From Allobrachymonas denitrificans DSM 15123 (GTDB lineage Bacteria; Pseudomonadota; Gammaproteobacteria; Burkholderiales; Burkholderiaceae_C), in the NCBI RefSeq assembly GCF_900110225.1, contig NZ_FOCW01000002.1, positions 1 through 64,000 of the forward strand: 64,000 nt of DNA. Direction: 5' to 3'. Shown here piece after piece: positions 26,661 through 35,461 of the stretch. The notes under the pieces were generated by a model that was not told where the DNA came from, searched no databases, and saw only the letters and a list, made by a program, of their open reading frames with translations. The position numbers and the translations under genes are program-made. Positions within the stretch are counted from its first letter, which is position 1. Every line of letters begins with the position of its first letter.

Positions 26661-26677
26661 TTGTTGCACCGCAACAA
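26661..26677. promoter_or_regulatory. 17-bp palindrome, candidate PhaR-type operator
   Basis: TTGTTGC-ACC-GCAACAA is a perfect inverted repeat with 7-base arms and a 3-base spacer in the divergent phaC/hyi promoter region. PhaR regulators of PHA genes bind sites with TGC and GCA half-elements, so a PhaR operator is a reasonable guess; the phaR gene itself is not in the window. Confidence 0.5.
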
Positions 26678-26760
26678 AAATTTTGCGCGTTTGGGGGTAT
26701 TTTCGGCTGCTGGCAGCGACCCCTTCGCATCACTTTGGCAACGTTTCCGTTTCTTTTCCC

Positions 26761-27573
26761 ATGCCCCGTCTTTGCGCCAACCTCAGTCTTTTGTTTGCGG
26801 ACCTGCCCTTCGTCGATCGTTTTGCGGCGGCGGCATACGCAGGATTCCGGGCGGTGGAGTGCCAGTTCCCCTATGCCGTGCCCGCCATGGAGCTGGCGCA
26901 GGTATTGCGCACGCAGGATCTCAGGCTCGAGCTGATCAATCTGCCGGCCGGCAACTGGGAGGGGGGCGAACGTGGAATTGCCGTGCTGCCGGATCGCGTG
27001 GAAGAGTTCCGGGCCGGCGTCGGGCAGGCGCTGGACTACGCGCTGGCACTGGGCGTGCCGCGCATCAACTGCCTGGCGGGCATTGTTCCGGCAACGCTGT
27101 CGGCGCAGGAGGTGACAGACACGCTGGTCGGGAATCTCCGCCATGCAGCATCACGGCTGGCGCAGCATGGTCTGGAGCTGCTGGTGGAGCCGATCAACTC
27201 CTTCGACATTCCGGGTTTTGGCGTTTCGCGGCTGGAACAGGCGCTGGAGCTGCTGGGGCAGGTCGGCGCGGACAACGTGCGTGTGCAATATGACCTCTAC
27301 CATGCCACCCGCATGGGCGACGATGTGCCTGCCATGCTGCGGCAGCATCTGTCCCGCATCGGGCACATCCAGATTGCCGATGTGCCGGGGCGGCATGAGC
27401 CGGGCACGGGCAGCATGGCGTACCGGGAGCTGTTTGCGTTGCTGGATGCGCTGGGGTATTCGGGGCAGGTCGGGTGCGAGTATCTGCCTCTCAGTGCCGA
27501 GGCCGCCGGTACCCAGGCGGGATTGGCCTGGATCGCCGCGCACGGACTGAGTCTGCAAGGAGATGGCGCATGA
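26761..27573 (+). CDS. hyi: Hydroxypyruvate isomerase
   Basis: A TIM-barrel isomerase of the xylose isomerase-like (AP_endonuc_2) superfamily that interconverts hydroxypyruvate and tartronate semialdehyde. The 270-residue product starts MPRLCANLSLLF, with the expected metal-site segments: E-P-I-N-S-F-D-I-P-G at about 145-154, Q-Y-D-L-Y-H at about 178-183, H-I-Q-I-A-D-V-P-G-R-H-E-P-G-T-G near 203-218 and G-C-E-Y near 240. It overlaps the next gene by four bases (ATGA), so isomerase and glycerate kinase are co-translated. The glyoxylate carboligase and tartronate semialdehyde reductase genes that often accompany it are absent. Confidence 0.9.
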   Translation: MPRLCANLSLLFADLPFVDRFAAAAYAGFRAVECQFPYAVPAMELAQVLRTQDLRLELINLPAGNWEGGERGIAVLPDRVEEFRAGVGQALDYALALGVPRINCLAGIVPATLSAQEVTDTLVGNLRHAASRLAQHGLELLVEPINSFDIPGFGVSRLEQALELLGQVGADNVRVQYDLYHATRMGDDVPAMLRQHLSRIGHIQIADVPGRHEPGTGSMAYRELFALLDALGYSGQVGCEYLPLSAEAAGTQAGLAWIAAHGLSLQGDGA

Positions 27574-28898
27574 AGGCGACTTCCGGCCCGCTGGCGGCCA
27601 CTGCTGCCGGGCAGCTGTTGCGACGCATGTTCGATGCGGCGGTGGCGTCAGCACAGCCCTCGGTGTGCGTTCCGCCGCACGTGCCAGATCCGTCCGAACT
27701 AGGCGCTCGAGGCCGGCTGGTGGTGATCGGGGCAGGCAAGGCATCGGCCGTCATGGCGCAGGCGGTGGAGCAGCATTGGCGCGGACGCACGGAGCAGCTT
27801 TCGGGGCTGGTGGTGACGCGCTATGGCCATGCCGTTCCGTGCGAGCGGATCGCCATTGTGGAGGCGGCGCATCCGGTGCCCGACGAGGCGGGCCTGCAGG
27901 CTGCGCAGCGCATGCTGCAACTGGTTCAGGGCCTGACGGTCGATGATCTGGTGCTGTGCCTGATTTCCGGCGGGGGTTCGGCCTTGCTGCCTTTGCCGGC
28001 GCCGGGCCTGAGCCTGACAGACAAGCAGGCGCTCAGCCGTGCCTTGCTGACATCGGGAGCGAGCATTCACGAGATGAACTGTGTGCGTCGCCACCTCTCC
28101 GCGATCAAGGGCGGCAGGCTGGCGGCCGCCTGCCATCCGGCGCGCGTGCGTAGCCTGCTGATTTCGGATGTGCCTGGTGATGCCCCTGCGGAAATTGCGT
28201 CGGGGCCGACGGTTGGCGACCCGACGACCTGCGCTGACGCACTGGAGATCGTGCAGCGCTACGGCATTGCGCTGCCGGACGCGGCGCGGGAATGGCTGGA
28301 GAGTGGGCAGGGAGAAAGCATCAAGCCGGATGATGCGCGCCTGCAAGGCAACAGGGTGCATCTGGTAGCTACGCCTCAGCAGGCACTGGAAGCGGCGGCA
28401 GCCTTGGCACGTGCCGGAGGGTATCAGCCCCTGATTCTGGGCAGTGCGCTGGAAGGCGAGGCGCGTGATGTAGGACGCATGCTGGCGGGCATGGCCTTGC
28501 AGGTGGTGCGGCATGGACAGCCTGTGGCAGCGCCCTGTGTGCTGCTGTCAGGCGGAGAGACGACGGTGACCGTGCGCGGGCAGGGGCGCGGCGGACGCAA
28601 TGTGGAGGCCTTGCTGTCCTGTGCGATCGCGCTAGGAGGGCAGCAGGGCGTGTACGCGCTGATGGCGGATACCGACGGTGTGGATGGGGCCGAAGAGCGG
28701 GCTGGTGCGCTGTGTGGCCCCGATACGCTGGCGCGTGCCTGGAGCCAGGGGCTGGCACCGCGCGCCGCGCTGGACGCCAACAATGGGCATGGCTTCTTCG
28801 GCGCCATTGGCGATGCCGTGATCACCGGGCCGACATTGACCAACGTGAATGACTTCCGGGCCATCCTGATCGCCGCGGGGACACTGGCGCAGTCCTGA
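27570..28898 (+). CDS. Glycerate 2-kinase (MOFRL family; TtuD/GckA-like)
   Basis: A 442-residue protein with the DUF4147 N-terminal domain (V-V-I-G-A-G-K-A-S-A-V-M-A at about 52-64; L-I-S-G-G-G-S-A-L-L near 130; S-D-V-P-G-D-A-P near 198) and a C-terminal MOFRL domain (L-S-G-G-E-T-T-V-T-V near 327; D-T-D-G-V-D-G near 367; N-D-F-R-A-I-L at the end). Members phosphorylate D-glycerate to 2-phosphoglycerate and are often misnamed hydroxypyruvate reductase. The ATG overlaps the hyi stop codon, with AAGGAG seven bases upstream. Together the two genes indicate glycolate/glyoxylate or tartrate-type carbon entering lower glycolysis. Confidence 0.88.
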   Translation: MKATSGPLAATAAGQLLRRMFDAAVASAQPSVCVPPHVPDPSELGARGRLVVIGAGKASAVMAQAVEQHWRGRTEQLSGLVVTRYGHAVPCERIAIVEAAHPVPDEAGLQAAQRMLQLVQGLTVDDLVLCLISGGGSALLPLPAPGLSLTDKQALSRALLTSGASIHEMNCVRRHLSAIKGGRLAAACHPARVRSLLISDVPGDAPAEIASGPTVGDPTTCADALEIVQRYGIALPDAAREWLESGQGESIKPDDARLQGNRVHLVATPQQALEAAAALARAGGYQPLILGSALEGEARDVGRMLAGMALQVVRHGQPVAAPCVLLSGGETTVTVRGQGRGGRNVEALLSCAIALGGQQGVYALMADTDGVDGAEERAGALCGPDTLARAWSQGLAPRAALDANNGHGFFGAIGDAVITGPTLTNVNDFRAILIAAGTLAQS

Positions 28899-29020
28899 GT
28901 GGGTGTGTGGCGTGAGCCCGAGCATGACCTGGAGCGTACAGGCTGCGGGTGCAGCTCTGTGGACGATCCGGAAAAACGCTGCCCTGCAGGGCAATCCGTC
29001 GCCTCGTACAATTCCTGTCC

Positions 29021-29254
29021 ATGACAGATTCGTCTTCCCCCATCACCTGGCGCAAGCCGGACGGCAGCGTGGTCTCCTGTTTCGAGAAGGTCAAGGTCCT
29101 GAACGAGAACTACACGGAGTTGCGCGAACTGCTGCAGGATTCGCTCGACGATGCGCTGCTGATGGGCTGCAGCGAGGCGCAGGTGCGCGAGGCTTTCCGC
29201 CAGCTGATCGACTCCATCCAGGCCAGCGTGAGCGAGGATCCGGACGCGATCTGA
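29021..29254 (+). CDS. Small hypothetical protein
   Basis: A 77-residue acidic, probably helical cytoplasmic protein (MTDSSSPITWRKPDGSVVSC, then a long E/L/D-rich helix with E-L-R-E-L-L-Q-D-S-L-D-D-A-L-L). No family is recognised. Codon use matches the neighbours and the frame is bounded well, which supports a real gene. The frame is open back to 28949, but 29021 gives a compact product. A TACAAT hexamer ends 8 bases before the ATG and there is no clear ribosome-binding site, so the mRNA may be leaderless. Confidence 0.65.
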   Translation: MTDSSSPITWRKPDGSVVSCFEKVKVLNENYTELRELLQDSLDDALLMGCSEAQVREAFRQLIDSIQASVSEDPDAI

Positions 29255-29423
29255 CCTCTGCACGCTGCGCGTGAAGCGGGCGACTCCGGTCCGGCGTCTT
29301 TGGCAGGGTGCCTCGACCTAGCAAATCCGGATGAAAAACCGGTGACATAGCTCGTCACATCTGGACGGTTTTTGCCGGGCTGCGGGGCTTGGCCGGATGA
29401 GGAAATCCAGCATAATGGCCTAC

Positions 29424-30380
29424 ATGAACCAGCTTGATGCCCTCAAACAATCCACAACGGTGGTCGCGGACACCGGTGACTTCAACCAGATGGTGCAATT
29501 CCAGCCGCAGGATGCCACCACCAACCCCTCGCTCATCCTGAAGGCGGTGCAGAAAGCCGACTACGCGCCGCTGCTCACCGAGACGGTGCAGTGTGTAGGT
29601 ACGCAGGATCTGGCGCGCACCATGGACGAACTGCTGGTGCAGTTTGGCTGTGCGATTCTCAAGCTGGTGCCGGGTCGCGTCTCCACCGAGGTGGATGCGC
29701 GTCTGTCCTTTGACACCGCTGCCACCGTGGCACGTGCCGAACGCATCATGGCGCTGTACAACCAGCAGGGCATCGGCAACGACCGTGTGCTGATCAAGAT
29801 TGCCTCGACTTGGGAAGGCATCCAGGCGGCGCAGCAACTGGAAGCCAGGGGCATCCGCACCAACCTGACCCTGCTGTTTGCCTTCTGCCAGGCCGTGGCC
29901 TGCGGCAATGCCGGCGTGCAGCTGATTTCGCCCTTTGTGGGCCGCATCTACGACTGGTACAAGAAGCAGGCCGGCAGCCAGTGGGACGAGGTGGCCATGG
30001 CGGGCGCCAACGATCCCGGCGTGCAGTCGGTACGCCGCATCTACCAGTACTTCAAGCAGCATGGCATCGGCACCGAAATCATGGGAGCCAGCTTCCGCAA
30101 CATCGGCCAGATCATGGCGCTGTCGGGCTGTGATCTGCTCACCATCAGCCCGGATCTGCTGGCGCAGCTGTCCGATGCCGAGGCCCCGTCGGGTTTCGTG
30201 CCGGCGCTCAATCCGGCCATGGCAGGCGAAGAGCCGATGCCGGCCATCCGCTACGACGAGGCCAGCTTCCGCTATGCGCTGAACGAGGACGCCATGGCGA
30301 CTGAAAAGCTGGCCGAGGGCATCCGGGCGTTTGCTGCCGATGCAGGCAAGCTCGAACAACTGATGCTGGCGGCGGCCTGA
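29424..30380 (+). CDS. tal: Transaldolase
   Basis: Class I aldolase of the non-oxidative pentose phosphate pathway (sedoheptulose-7-P plus glyceraldehyde-3-P to erythrose-4-P plus fructose-6-P). The 318-residue protein starts MNQLDALKQ as in TalB-type enzymes; ATG codons at 29397 and 29415 are in frame but less likely. The motif [10 protein letters not shown] is at about 32-41 and the Schiff-base lysine is Lys125 in [18 protein letters not shown] hexamer ends 7 bases before the ATG, with TTGGCC 16 bases further up, so transcription could start at the ATG. It is followed 16 bases later by pgi. Confidence 0.94.
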   Translation: MNQLDALKQSTTVVADTGDFNQMVQFQPQDATTNPSLILKAVQKADYAPLLTETVQCVGTQDLARTMDELLVQFGCAILKLVPGRVSTEVDARLSFDTAATVARAERIMALYNQQGIGNDRVLIKIASTWEGIQAAQQLEARGIRTNLTLLFAFCQAVACGNAGVQLISPFVGRIYDWYKKQAGSQWDEVAMAGANDPGVQSVRRIYQYFKQHGIGTEIMGASFRNIGQIMALSGCDLLTISPDLLAQLSDAEAPSGFVPALNPAMAGEEPMPAIRYDEASFRYALNEDAMATEKLAEGIRAFAADAGKLEQLMLAAA

Positions 30381-30396
30381 TCGGTTCCCGACCCTC

Positions 30397-32034
30397 ATGA
30401 TGCACAAGGATGCATACGACGCCGGACTGGCCATTGACGCACCTGCATGGGAGTCGTTGAGCAAGCTGGCGCGTTGCTTCCCGGTCAATCATCATGAGCC
30501 AGGCGGGTATCGCCTGCTCGACACCTCCACCTTCGACCTGCGCCGCGCCTTTACGGAGGATGCACGGCGCGTTGAGCGCTTCAGCCAGACACTGAACGAT
30601 GCAGACGGCCGCCTCTTGCTGCATGTGGATTTTTCCAAATCCCATCTGGATGAAGGCGTGATGCAGGCCCTGTTGCGCCTGGCGGAGGAGCAGAAGGTTT
30701 GTGCCCTGCGCGATGCCATGTTCAGCGGGGGTGCCATCAACACGACCGAACAGCGGCAGGTGATGCACTGGCTGTTGCGTGCGCCGACGTCCGGAGGGTT
30801 GCCGGCCGACCTTCAGCCGGTCTGGCACGAGATGGATGCGGTCCGTACGCAGTTCCTGGCGTTTGCGGAGGCGGTGCGCGCCCGGCCGGAGATCACCGAT
30901 GTCGTCAATATCGGCATCGGCGGCTCCGATCTGGGGCCGCGGATGGCGGTGCGTGCGCTGGAGCCTTTCGTGGTGCAGGGCAAGCGTTTCCACTTCGTCA
31001 GCAATGTCGATGGGCATGAACTGCAGGCCGTGTTGCGCCAGGTGCAGCCGCGCAGCACGCTGTTCATCATTGCCAGCAAGACCTTCACCACGCTTGAGAC
31101 CATGACCAATGCAGCCACTGCGCTACAGTGGTCCCGCGAGGCGGAGCAGGGTGCCTGGGCTGATCGCGTGCAGGACCATTTCGTCGGCATCACCACCAAT
31201 CTGGAGGCGGCGGCGCAGCTTGGTATCCGCACCACCTTCGGCTTCTGGGACTGGGTGGGGGGACGCTACTCGGTCTGGTCGGCCATCGGCCTGCCACTGG
31301 CCATTGCCATCGGGGCGGAGGCGTTCCGGGAATTTCTGACCGGCGCCCATGCGGTGGATCGGCACTTTCTGGAGGCGGAGCCGGCCCGGAACCTGCCTCT
31401 GCGCATGGGTCTGATCGATGTCTGGCGCAGCAGCTTCCTGGGTCACGCCGCACGTTGCATGGCGCCGTACCACAGCGGCCTGCAGGCCTTGCCGGCCTAT
31501 CTGCAGCAACTCGAGATGGAGAGCAACGGCAAGGGGGTGAGCCGCGATGGCGAGCATCTGCTGTATCTGACGGCGCCAACCGTGTGGGGTGAGCCGGGTA
31601 CCAACGGGCAGCATGCGTTCTTCCAGCTGCTGCATCAGGGACCCCACGTGTTGCCGGTGGAATTCATCGCGGTCCGGAAGGCGCACCATCCGTGGCAGTT
31701 GCATCATCGCCTGTTGCTGGCCAATGCATTGGCACAGGCGCAGGCGCTGATGGTGGGGCGTGACGATCCGGATCCGCAGCGCTGTTGCCCGGGCAATCGT
31801 CCGAGTACCTTCCTGTTGCTGGACGAGCTGACTCCGCGTGCGCTGGGTGCCTTGCTGGCGCTGTATGAGCACCGCGTATTTGTGGCTGGAGCCGTGTGGA
31901 ACATCAACAGCTTCGACCAGTTCGGGGTGGAATTGGGCAAGCGGCTGGCCAAGGACATCATCCCCCGGATGGAATCGGGCGATGCCGAAGGGCTCGATCC
32001 GTCCACGGCGGATCTGTTGGCGCGTCTGCTTTGA
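30397..32034 (+). CDS. pgi: Glucose-6-phosphate isomerase
   Basis: Interconverts glucose-6-phosphate and fructose-6-phosphate in the cytoplasm. The 545-residue sequence has both family signatures: F-G-F-W-D-W-V-G-G-R-Y-S-V-W-S near 283 and the C-terminal N-I-N-S-F-D-Q-F-G-V-E-L-G-K near 507, with G-I-G-G-S-D-L-G-P near 171 and the catalytic region G-T-N-G-Q-H-A-F near 402. Two adjacent ATGs (30397, 30400) are possible starts. It lies 16 bases after tal, so the two sugar-phosphate genes probably form one operon. A hairpin follows. Confidence 0.95.
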   Translation: MMHKDAYDAGLAIDAPAWESLSKLARCFPVNHHEPGGYRLLDTSTFDLRRAFTEDARRVERFSQTLNDADGRLLLHVDFSKSHLDEGVMQALLRLAEEQKVCALRDAMFSGGAINTTEQRQVMHWLLRAPTSGGLPADLQPVWHEMDAVRTQFLAFAEAVRARPEITDVVNIGIGGSDLGPRMAVRALEPFVVQGKRFHFVSNVDGHELQAVLRQVQPRSTLFIIASKTFTTLETMTNAATALQWSREAEQGAWADRVQDHFVGITTNLEAAAQLGIRTTFGFWDWVGGRYSVWSAIGLPLAIAIGAEAFREFLTGAHAVDRHFLEAEPARNLPLRMGLIDVWRSSFLGHAARCMAPYHSGLQALPAYLQQLEMESNGKGVSRDGEHLLYLTAPTVWGEPGTNGQHAFFQLLHQGPHVLPVEFIAVRKAHHPWQLHHRLLLANALAQAQALMVGRDDPDPQRCCPGNRPSTFLLLDELTPRALGALLALYEHRVFVAGAVWNINSFDQFGVELGKRLAKDIIPRMESGDAEGLDPSTADLLARLL

Positions 32035-32042
32035 AGAAGAAA

Positions 32043-32061
32043 TGCCCGCAAGATGCGGGCA
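32043..32061. terminator. Hairpin between convergent pgi and hsp20
   Basis: TGCCCGC (32043-32049) pairs with GCGGGCA (32055-32061). It lies between the converging genes pgi and hsp20, but no T run follows on either side, so it is at best a weak terminator. Confidence 0.4.
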
Positions 32062-32103
32062 GAGGAGGGGCGTGCCGGCAGACGCCCCGCCGCGTCGACG
32101 CTG

Positions 32104-32532
32104 TTACTCGACCGTCAGGCGCTGTGGCGCGCTGCTGATCTTCTTGGGCAGGGTCAGGCACAGCACGCCGTTGTCATACCTGGCCTTGGCGTTGGCTTCG
32201 TCGATATCGGACGGCAACTGGAAGCTGCGCGACACCTCGCCGTAGTAGCGCTCGGTGCGCAGCACCTTTTCGCCTTCGGTCTGGCGGTCCTGCTGGCGGA
32301 TTTCGGCGCGCAGGGTGACGATACTGCCTTCAACGGAAACGTGGATGTCTTCCTTGCTAACGCCGGGTATGTCCGCCTGCACGGTGAAGTCCTTGTCGGT
32401 TTCCTTCACGTCGATGCGGATTTGCGAGGCAGAGGGCAACGGGTCGCCATGCAGGGGCTTCACGAAGAAGCCGGGCGCCACGTCCTTGAAGAAGTCATCG
32501 AACAGACTGCCGCGAGTCATCAGAGAATTCAT
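32104..32532 (-). CDS. Small heat-shock protein, Hsp20/alpha-crystallin family
   Basis: An ATP-independent chaperone that holds unfolding proteins. From the ATG at 32532 the product is 142 residues (MNSLMTRGSLFDDFF), with the alpha-crystallin domain at about 38-135 (I-R-I-D-V-K-E-T, then V-Q-A-D-I-P-G-V-S-K-E-D-I-H-V-S-V-E-G, ending in A-R-Y-D-N-G-V-L-C-L-T-L-P-K) and a short C-terminal tail. CAGGAGA precedes the start. The frame is open further upstream to 32727, without similarity. A sigma32-like promoter is present upstream. The neighbour in the opposite direction is the stand-alone TOPRIM gene. Confidence 0.92.
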   Translation of the reverse strand: MNSLMTRGSLFDDFFKDVAPGFFVKPLHGDPLPSASQIRIDVKETDKDFTVQADIPGVSKEDIHVSVEGSIVTLRAEIRQQDRQTEGEKVLRTERYYGEVSRSFQLPSDIDEANAKARYDNGVLCLTLPKKISSAPQRLTVE

Positions 32533-32595
32533 GGGATGTCTCCTGGGAAAAATGCATGAAGAATCAACGGTGCCGGCAACGTTGGATACTATCCA

Positions 32596-32622
32596 GTTGG
32601 GATTTTCCAGGGGCATTTCAAG
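32596..32622 (-). promoter_or_regulatory. Sigma32 (RpoH)-like promoter of hsp20
   Basis: On the minus strand CTTGAAA (32622-32616) is followed after 14 bases by CCCAAC (32601-32596), close to the heat-shock consensus CTTGAAA-N13/14-CCCCAT. It is about 65 bases before the hsp20 ATG. Just downstream is the palindrome TGGATACTATCCA (32583-32595). Confidence 0.6.
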
Positions 32623-32670
32623 GGCGGGGCAGGGGTATCGAAATGTAGCTGCGCCGCTGTAGCAGGAGGG

Positions 32671-33348
32671 ATGATGGGGTATTACCGGGGGCAGGCGTCG
32701 GCAGTCCTGCTGGACAGCCAGCAGCACGGGGAGCAGGCGGAGCTGCTTCTGGTGGAAGGGGACTCGGCGGCGCAGTCGGTGGCTGCTGTGCGGCAGTCAT
32801 TGCGCCAGGCGGTTCTGCCTCTGCAGGGCAAGCCGCTCAACGCGTGGCGGGCATCGGAGCGCAAGGTGGCAGAAAGCCCCCTGTACCAGCAGCTGGCCAT
32901 GGCGCTGGGGCTGGAGGGGGCGACGGCGCATGCCGAAGGTGCGGCCTTGCCCACGCTGCGTTTTGCGCGCCTCATGCTGCTATTCGATCCCGACGCCGAT
33001 GGCATCCACATTGGTGCGCTGGTGCTGCTGTACCTGCAGCGCTGGCTGCCGCAATTGCTGCGGGAGGAGCGCGTCTGGATGGTGCGGCCGCCGCTGGGGG
33101 CCGTGCGCTGGACGGATGGGGAGACGGGCGAAATCCTGCTGCAGCAGGCGTATGCGCAGCCGCAGTTGCAGCAGTTGCGCCAGCTGGCGCTGGAGCAGGG
33201 CGGGCTGGATGTGCAGCAGTTTGTCTACCGTGGCCTGGGCAGCCTGCCGCAGCAGGTGCTGTTTGAGGCCTGCGTCCAGCCTGCGACGCGCCATGCACAT
33301 GTCGTGCGCGAGAGTGACTTGCGTGCGGTGGTCGATGTGTTTGGCTAG
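32671..33348 (+). CDS. Stand-alone TOPRIM protein resembling the C-terminal half of GyrB/ParE
   Basis: A 225-residue protein that aligns by eye with the TOPRIM and tail part of type IIA topoisomerase B subunits. Visible are L-L-V-E-G-D-S-A (Glu29, the general acid/metal ligand position), L-P-L-Q-G-K-P-L-N (like LPLKGKILN of GyrB), [10 protein letters not shown] with Asp106, Asp108 and Asp110 (like TDADVDGSHI), V-R-P-P-L (like AQPPLY) and Q-Q-F-V-Y-R-G-L-G near 182-190 (like QRYKGLG, with Lys replaced by Arg). The GHKL ATPase, transducer domain and roughly 165-residue GyrB insertion are missing, and the upstream sequence shows no remnant of them. Two ATGs (32671, 32674) follow AGGAGG; the second has the better spacing. 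It is divergent from hsp20 and overlaps ybeY tail-to-tail by four bases. Function unknown. Confidence 0.8.
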   Translation: MMGYYRGQASAVLLDSQQHGEQAELLLVEGDSAAQSVAAVRQSLRQAVLPLQGKPLNAWRASERKVAESPLYQQLAMALGLEGATAHAEGAALPTLRFARLMLLFDPDADGIHIGALVLLYLQRWLPQLLREERVWMVRPPLGAVRWTDGETGEILLQQAYAQPQLQQLRQLALEQGGLDVQQFVYRGLGSLPQQVLFEACVQPATRHAHVVRESDLRAVVDVFG

Positions 33349-33821
33349 GGCTGTGCGTAGGGATTGGCCAGTCCCAAACCGGCCAGGATGGCGATTTCTT
33401 CGGCCTCCATCGCTTCGGCCTCTTCCTCGCCGGTTTCATGGTCCCAGCCCTGCGCGTGCAGCGTGCCGTGCACCAGCAGATGGGCGTAGTGCTCGGCCAG
33501 GGGTTTGCCCAGCTCGGCAGCTTCGCGTGCCACCACCGGGGCGCACAGTACCAGATCGGCCATCACCACTGGCGCGCTGCTGTAGTCGAAGGTCAGCACG
33601 TTGGTGGCGTAGTCCTTCTGGCGGTAGTCGCGGTTGAGCGTCTGGCCCTCTTCGGCATCGACGATGCGTACGGTAATTTCGGCTTGCAGCACGTCGCCAT
33701 CCAGCGCATGACGGATCCAGCGCGTGACCTTGTGGCGCGGCAGGGCAGCGCGGTGTTCGGCCACGTCATCGAAGCGGGCGAACTGCAGCGACAGGGACAG
33801 GGGCGGAAGGGGGGCTGGCAT
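33345..33821 (-). CDS. ybeY: Endoribonuclease YbeY (rRNA maturation factor)
   Basis: A zinc-dependent endoribonuclease for 16S rRNA 3' maturation and late ribosome quality control. The 158-residue form from the ATG at 33821 fits the family. The metal motif [15 protein letters not shown] (H-x3-H-x5-H) is intact near 117-131. A longer form could start at a TTG (33878) that overlaps the phoH stop codon (TTGA) and adds 19 residues without similarity; it would be translationally coupled to phoH. The phoH-ybeY pair is the standard order. Confidence 0.92.
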   Translation of the reverse strand: MPAPLPPLSLSLQFARFDDVAEHRAALPRHKVTRWIRHALDGDVLQAEITVRIVDAEEGQTLNRDYRQKDYATNVLTFDYSSAPVVMADLVLCAPVVAREAAELGKPLAEHYAHLLVHGTLHAQGWDHETGEEEAEAMEAEEIAILAGLGLANPYAQP

Positions 33822-33874
33822 GATGAAGTCGGTAAAGTCGGGCGTCGGGCAGGTCGGTGTATCGGTACCTGCGC

Positions 33875-34831
33875 TCAAGCGGCATCGCGCGCACGGCGCG
33901 TGGCGGAGCTGGCCGCGTCGTAGGCATCCACAATGCGGGCCACCAGCGGGTGGCGCACTACATCGGCGCTGGTGAAGCGCACGTGCGAAATGCCCTCCAC
34001 GCGCTTGAGGATGCGCTCGGCCTCGATCAGGCCGCTGGTCTGGCCCTTGGGCAGGTCGATCTGGCTGATGTCGCCGGTGACCACCGCCTTGCTGCCGAAA
34101 CCGATGCGTGTCAGGAACATCTTCATCTGCTCGGGCGTGGTGTTCTGCGCCTCGTCCAGGATGATGAAGGCGTTGTTCAGGCTGCGGCCACGCATGAAGG
34201 CCAGTGGGGCAATTTCCAGCGCATTGCGTTCGAAGGATTTCTGCACCTTGTCGTAGCCCATCAGTTCATACAGAGCATCGTAGAGCGGACGCAGGTAGGG
34301 GTCGACCTTCTGCACCATGTCGCCGGGCAGAAAGCCCAGGCGTTCGCCGGCCTCGACGGCAGGGCGGGTCAGCACGATGCGTTGCACGGCGCCGCGTTCC
34401 AGCGCGTCGACGGCGCAGGCCACAGCCAGGTAGGTCTTGCCAGTGCCGGCGGGGCCGATGCCGAAGGTGATGTCGTTGGCAGCAATCGCCTGCAGGTACA
34501 CGCCCTGGGTGGAGGTGCGCGCGCGCAGGTCGGCGCGGCGGGTGGCGAGCTGTGCATCTTCGGTGGGCAGGGGCTCGGTGCCGTCGCCGGCCAGCATCAG
34601 CTGCACGGTGGAGGCGCTGATGGGTCGCGCAGCCTGCTCGTACAGCGCTTGCAGCACTTCCATGGCGCGGTTCGCCTTGGCCTTGGGGCCGTCGACCTTG
34701 AACTGCTCGTGGCGGTGCGCGATTTTCACCCCCAGGGCCTGTTCGATGGTGCGCAGGTGTTCGTCCAGCGCACCGCACAGGTGCGACAGGCGGCTGTTGT
34801 TGAGGGGGATGAAGGAGTGGCGCAGGATCAC
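33875..34831 (-). CDS. PhoH-like ATPase (PhoH/YbeZ family)
   Basis: A cytoplasmic P-loop ATPase associated with YbeY and RNA metabolism. The frame is open to 35053 and would run across ruvA on the opposite strand; the family N-terminus (I-L-R-H-S-F-I-P, then R-L-S-H-L-C-G) shows the true start is the GTG at 34831, giving 318 residues. Walker A is G-P-A-G-T-G-K-T at about 125-132 and Walker [10 protein letters not shown] near 226. The divergent ruvA starts 49 bases away. It forms an operon with ybeY. Confidence 0.92.
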   Translation of the reverse strand: MILRHSFIPLNNSRLSHLCGALDEHLRTIEQALGVKIAHRHEQFKVDGPKAKANRAMEVLQALYEQAARPISASTVQLMLAGDGTEPLPTEDAQLATRRADLRARTSTQGVYLQAIAANDITFGIGPAGTGKTYLAVACAVDALERGAVQRIVLTRPAVEAGERLGFLPGDMVQKVDPYLRPLYDALYELMGYDKVQKSFERNALEIAPLAFMRGRSLNNAFIILDEAQNTTPEQMKMFLTRIGFGSKAVVTGDISQIDLPKGQTSGLIEAERILKRVEGISHVRFTSADVVRHPLVARIVDAYDAASSATRRARDAA

Positions 34832-34879
34832 GGGGCGATAATCAGGACTTGTTGAAGTGACTGCAAACAAGGATACCCC

Positions 34880-35461
34880 ATGATCGGCAAGCTGACCGGC
34901 ACCCTGCTCGAAAAATCGCCCCCGCAAGTGCTGGTGGATTGCCATGGCGTCGGCTATGAAGTGGATGTGCCGATGAGCACCTTCTACAACCTGCCGGCGG
35001 TGGGGGAAACGGTGAGTCTGCTCACGCATTTTGTCGTGCGGGAGGATGCACAACTGCTGTTTGGTTTTGGCAGTGTCGAGGAACGTAATGCTTTCCGGCA
35101 GTTGCTGAAGATCAGCGGCGTGGGGGCGCGTACGGCGCTGTCCATCCTGTCCGGATTGAGTGTGGCCGATCTGGCGCAGGCGGTGACGGCGCAGGAGGCT
35201 GGGCGGCTGGTGAAGGTGCCGGGCATCGGCAAGAAGACGGCAGAGCGTCTACTGCTGGAACTGAAGGGCAAGCTGGGCGCAGAGCTGCCGGTGGTGGCCG
35301 GCAGCGGCGGGCTGCAGAACGAAGCCCAGCTGGACATCCTGCAGGCGCTGGTGGCGCTGGGTTACAGCGACAAGGAAGCGCAGCTGGCGCTGAAGGCGCT
35401 GCCGCCGGATGTGGGCGTGAGCGAGGGCATCAAGTTGGCGTTGAAGGCGCTGGCGCGCTGA
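34880..35461 (+). CDS. ruvA: Holliday junction branch migration subunit RuvA
   Basis: RuvA binds the four-way junction and loads RuvB. The 193-residue product has the N-terminal OB-fold ([10 protein letters not shown]), tandem helix-hairpin-helix motifs at about 70-90 ([12 protein letters not shown]) and 108-125 ([12 protein letters not shown]), and the C-terminal RuvB-contact domain ([12 protein letters not shown]). Here ruvA is separated from ruvB by about 3.8 kb containing a permease and a glycosyltransferase, and ruvC is not in the window. Confidence 0.96.
   Translation: MIGKLTGTLLEKSPPQVLVDCHGVGYEVDVPMSTFYNLPAVGETVSLLTHFVVREDAQLLFGFGSVEERNAFRQLLKISGVGARTALSILSGLSVADLAQAVTAQEAGRLVKVPGIGKKTAERLLLELKGKLGAELPVVAGSGGLQNEAQLDILQALVALGYSDKEAQLALKALPPDVGVSEGIKLALKALAR

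Noticed and set aside
28980-28993. The palindrome TGCCCTGCAGGGCA as an operator
   Set aside because: A single 14-bp GC-rich palindrome in a GC-rich genome is not surprising, and it has no clear relation to a promoter.
34832-35053. A longer PhoH starting at 35053
   Set aside because: It would overlap the divergent ruvA start, and the family N-terminus begins at the GTG at 34831.
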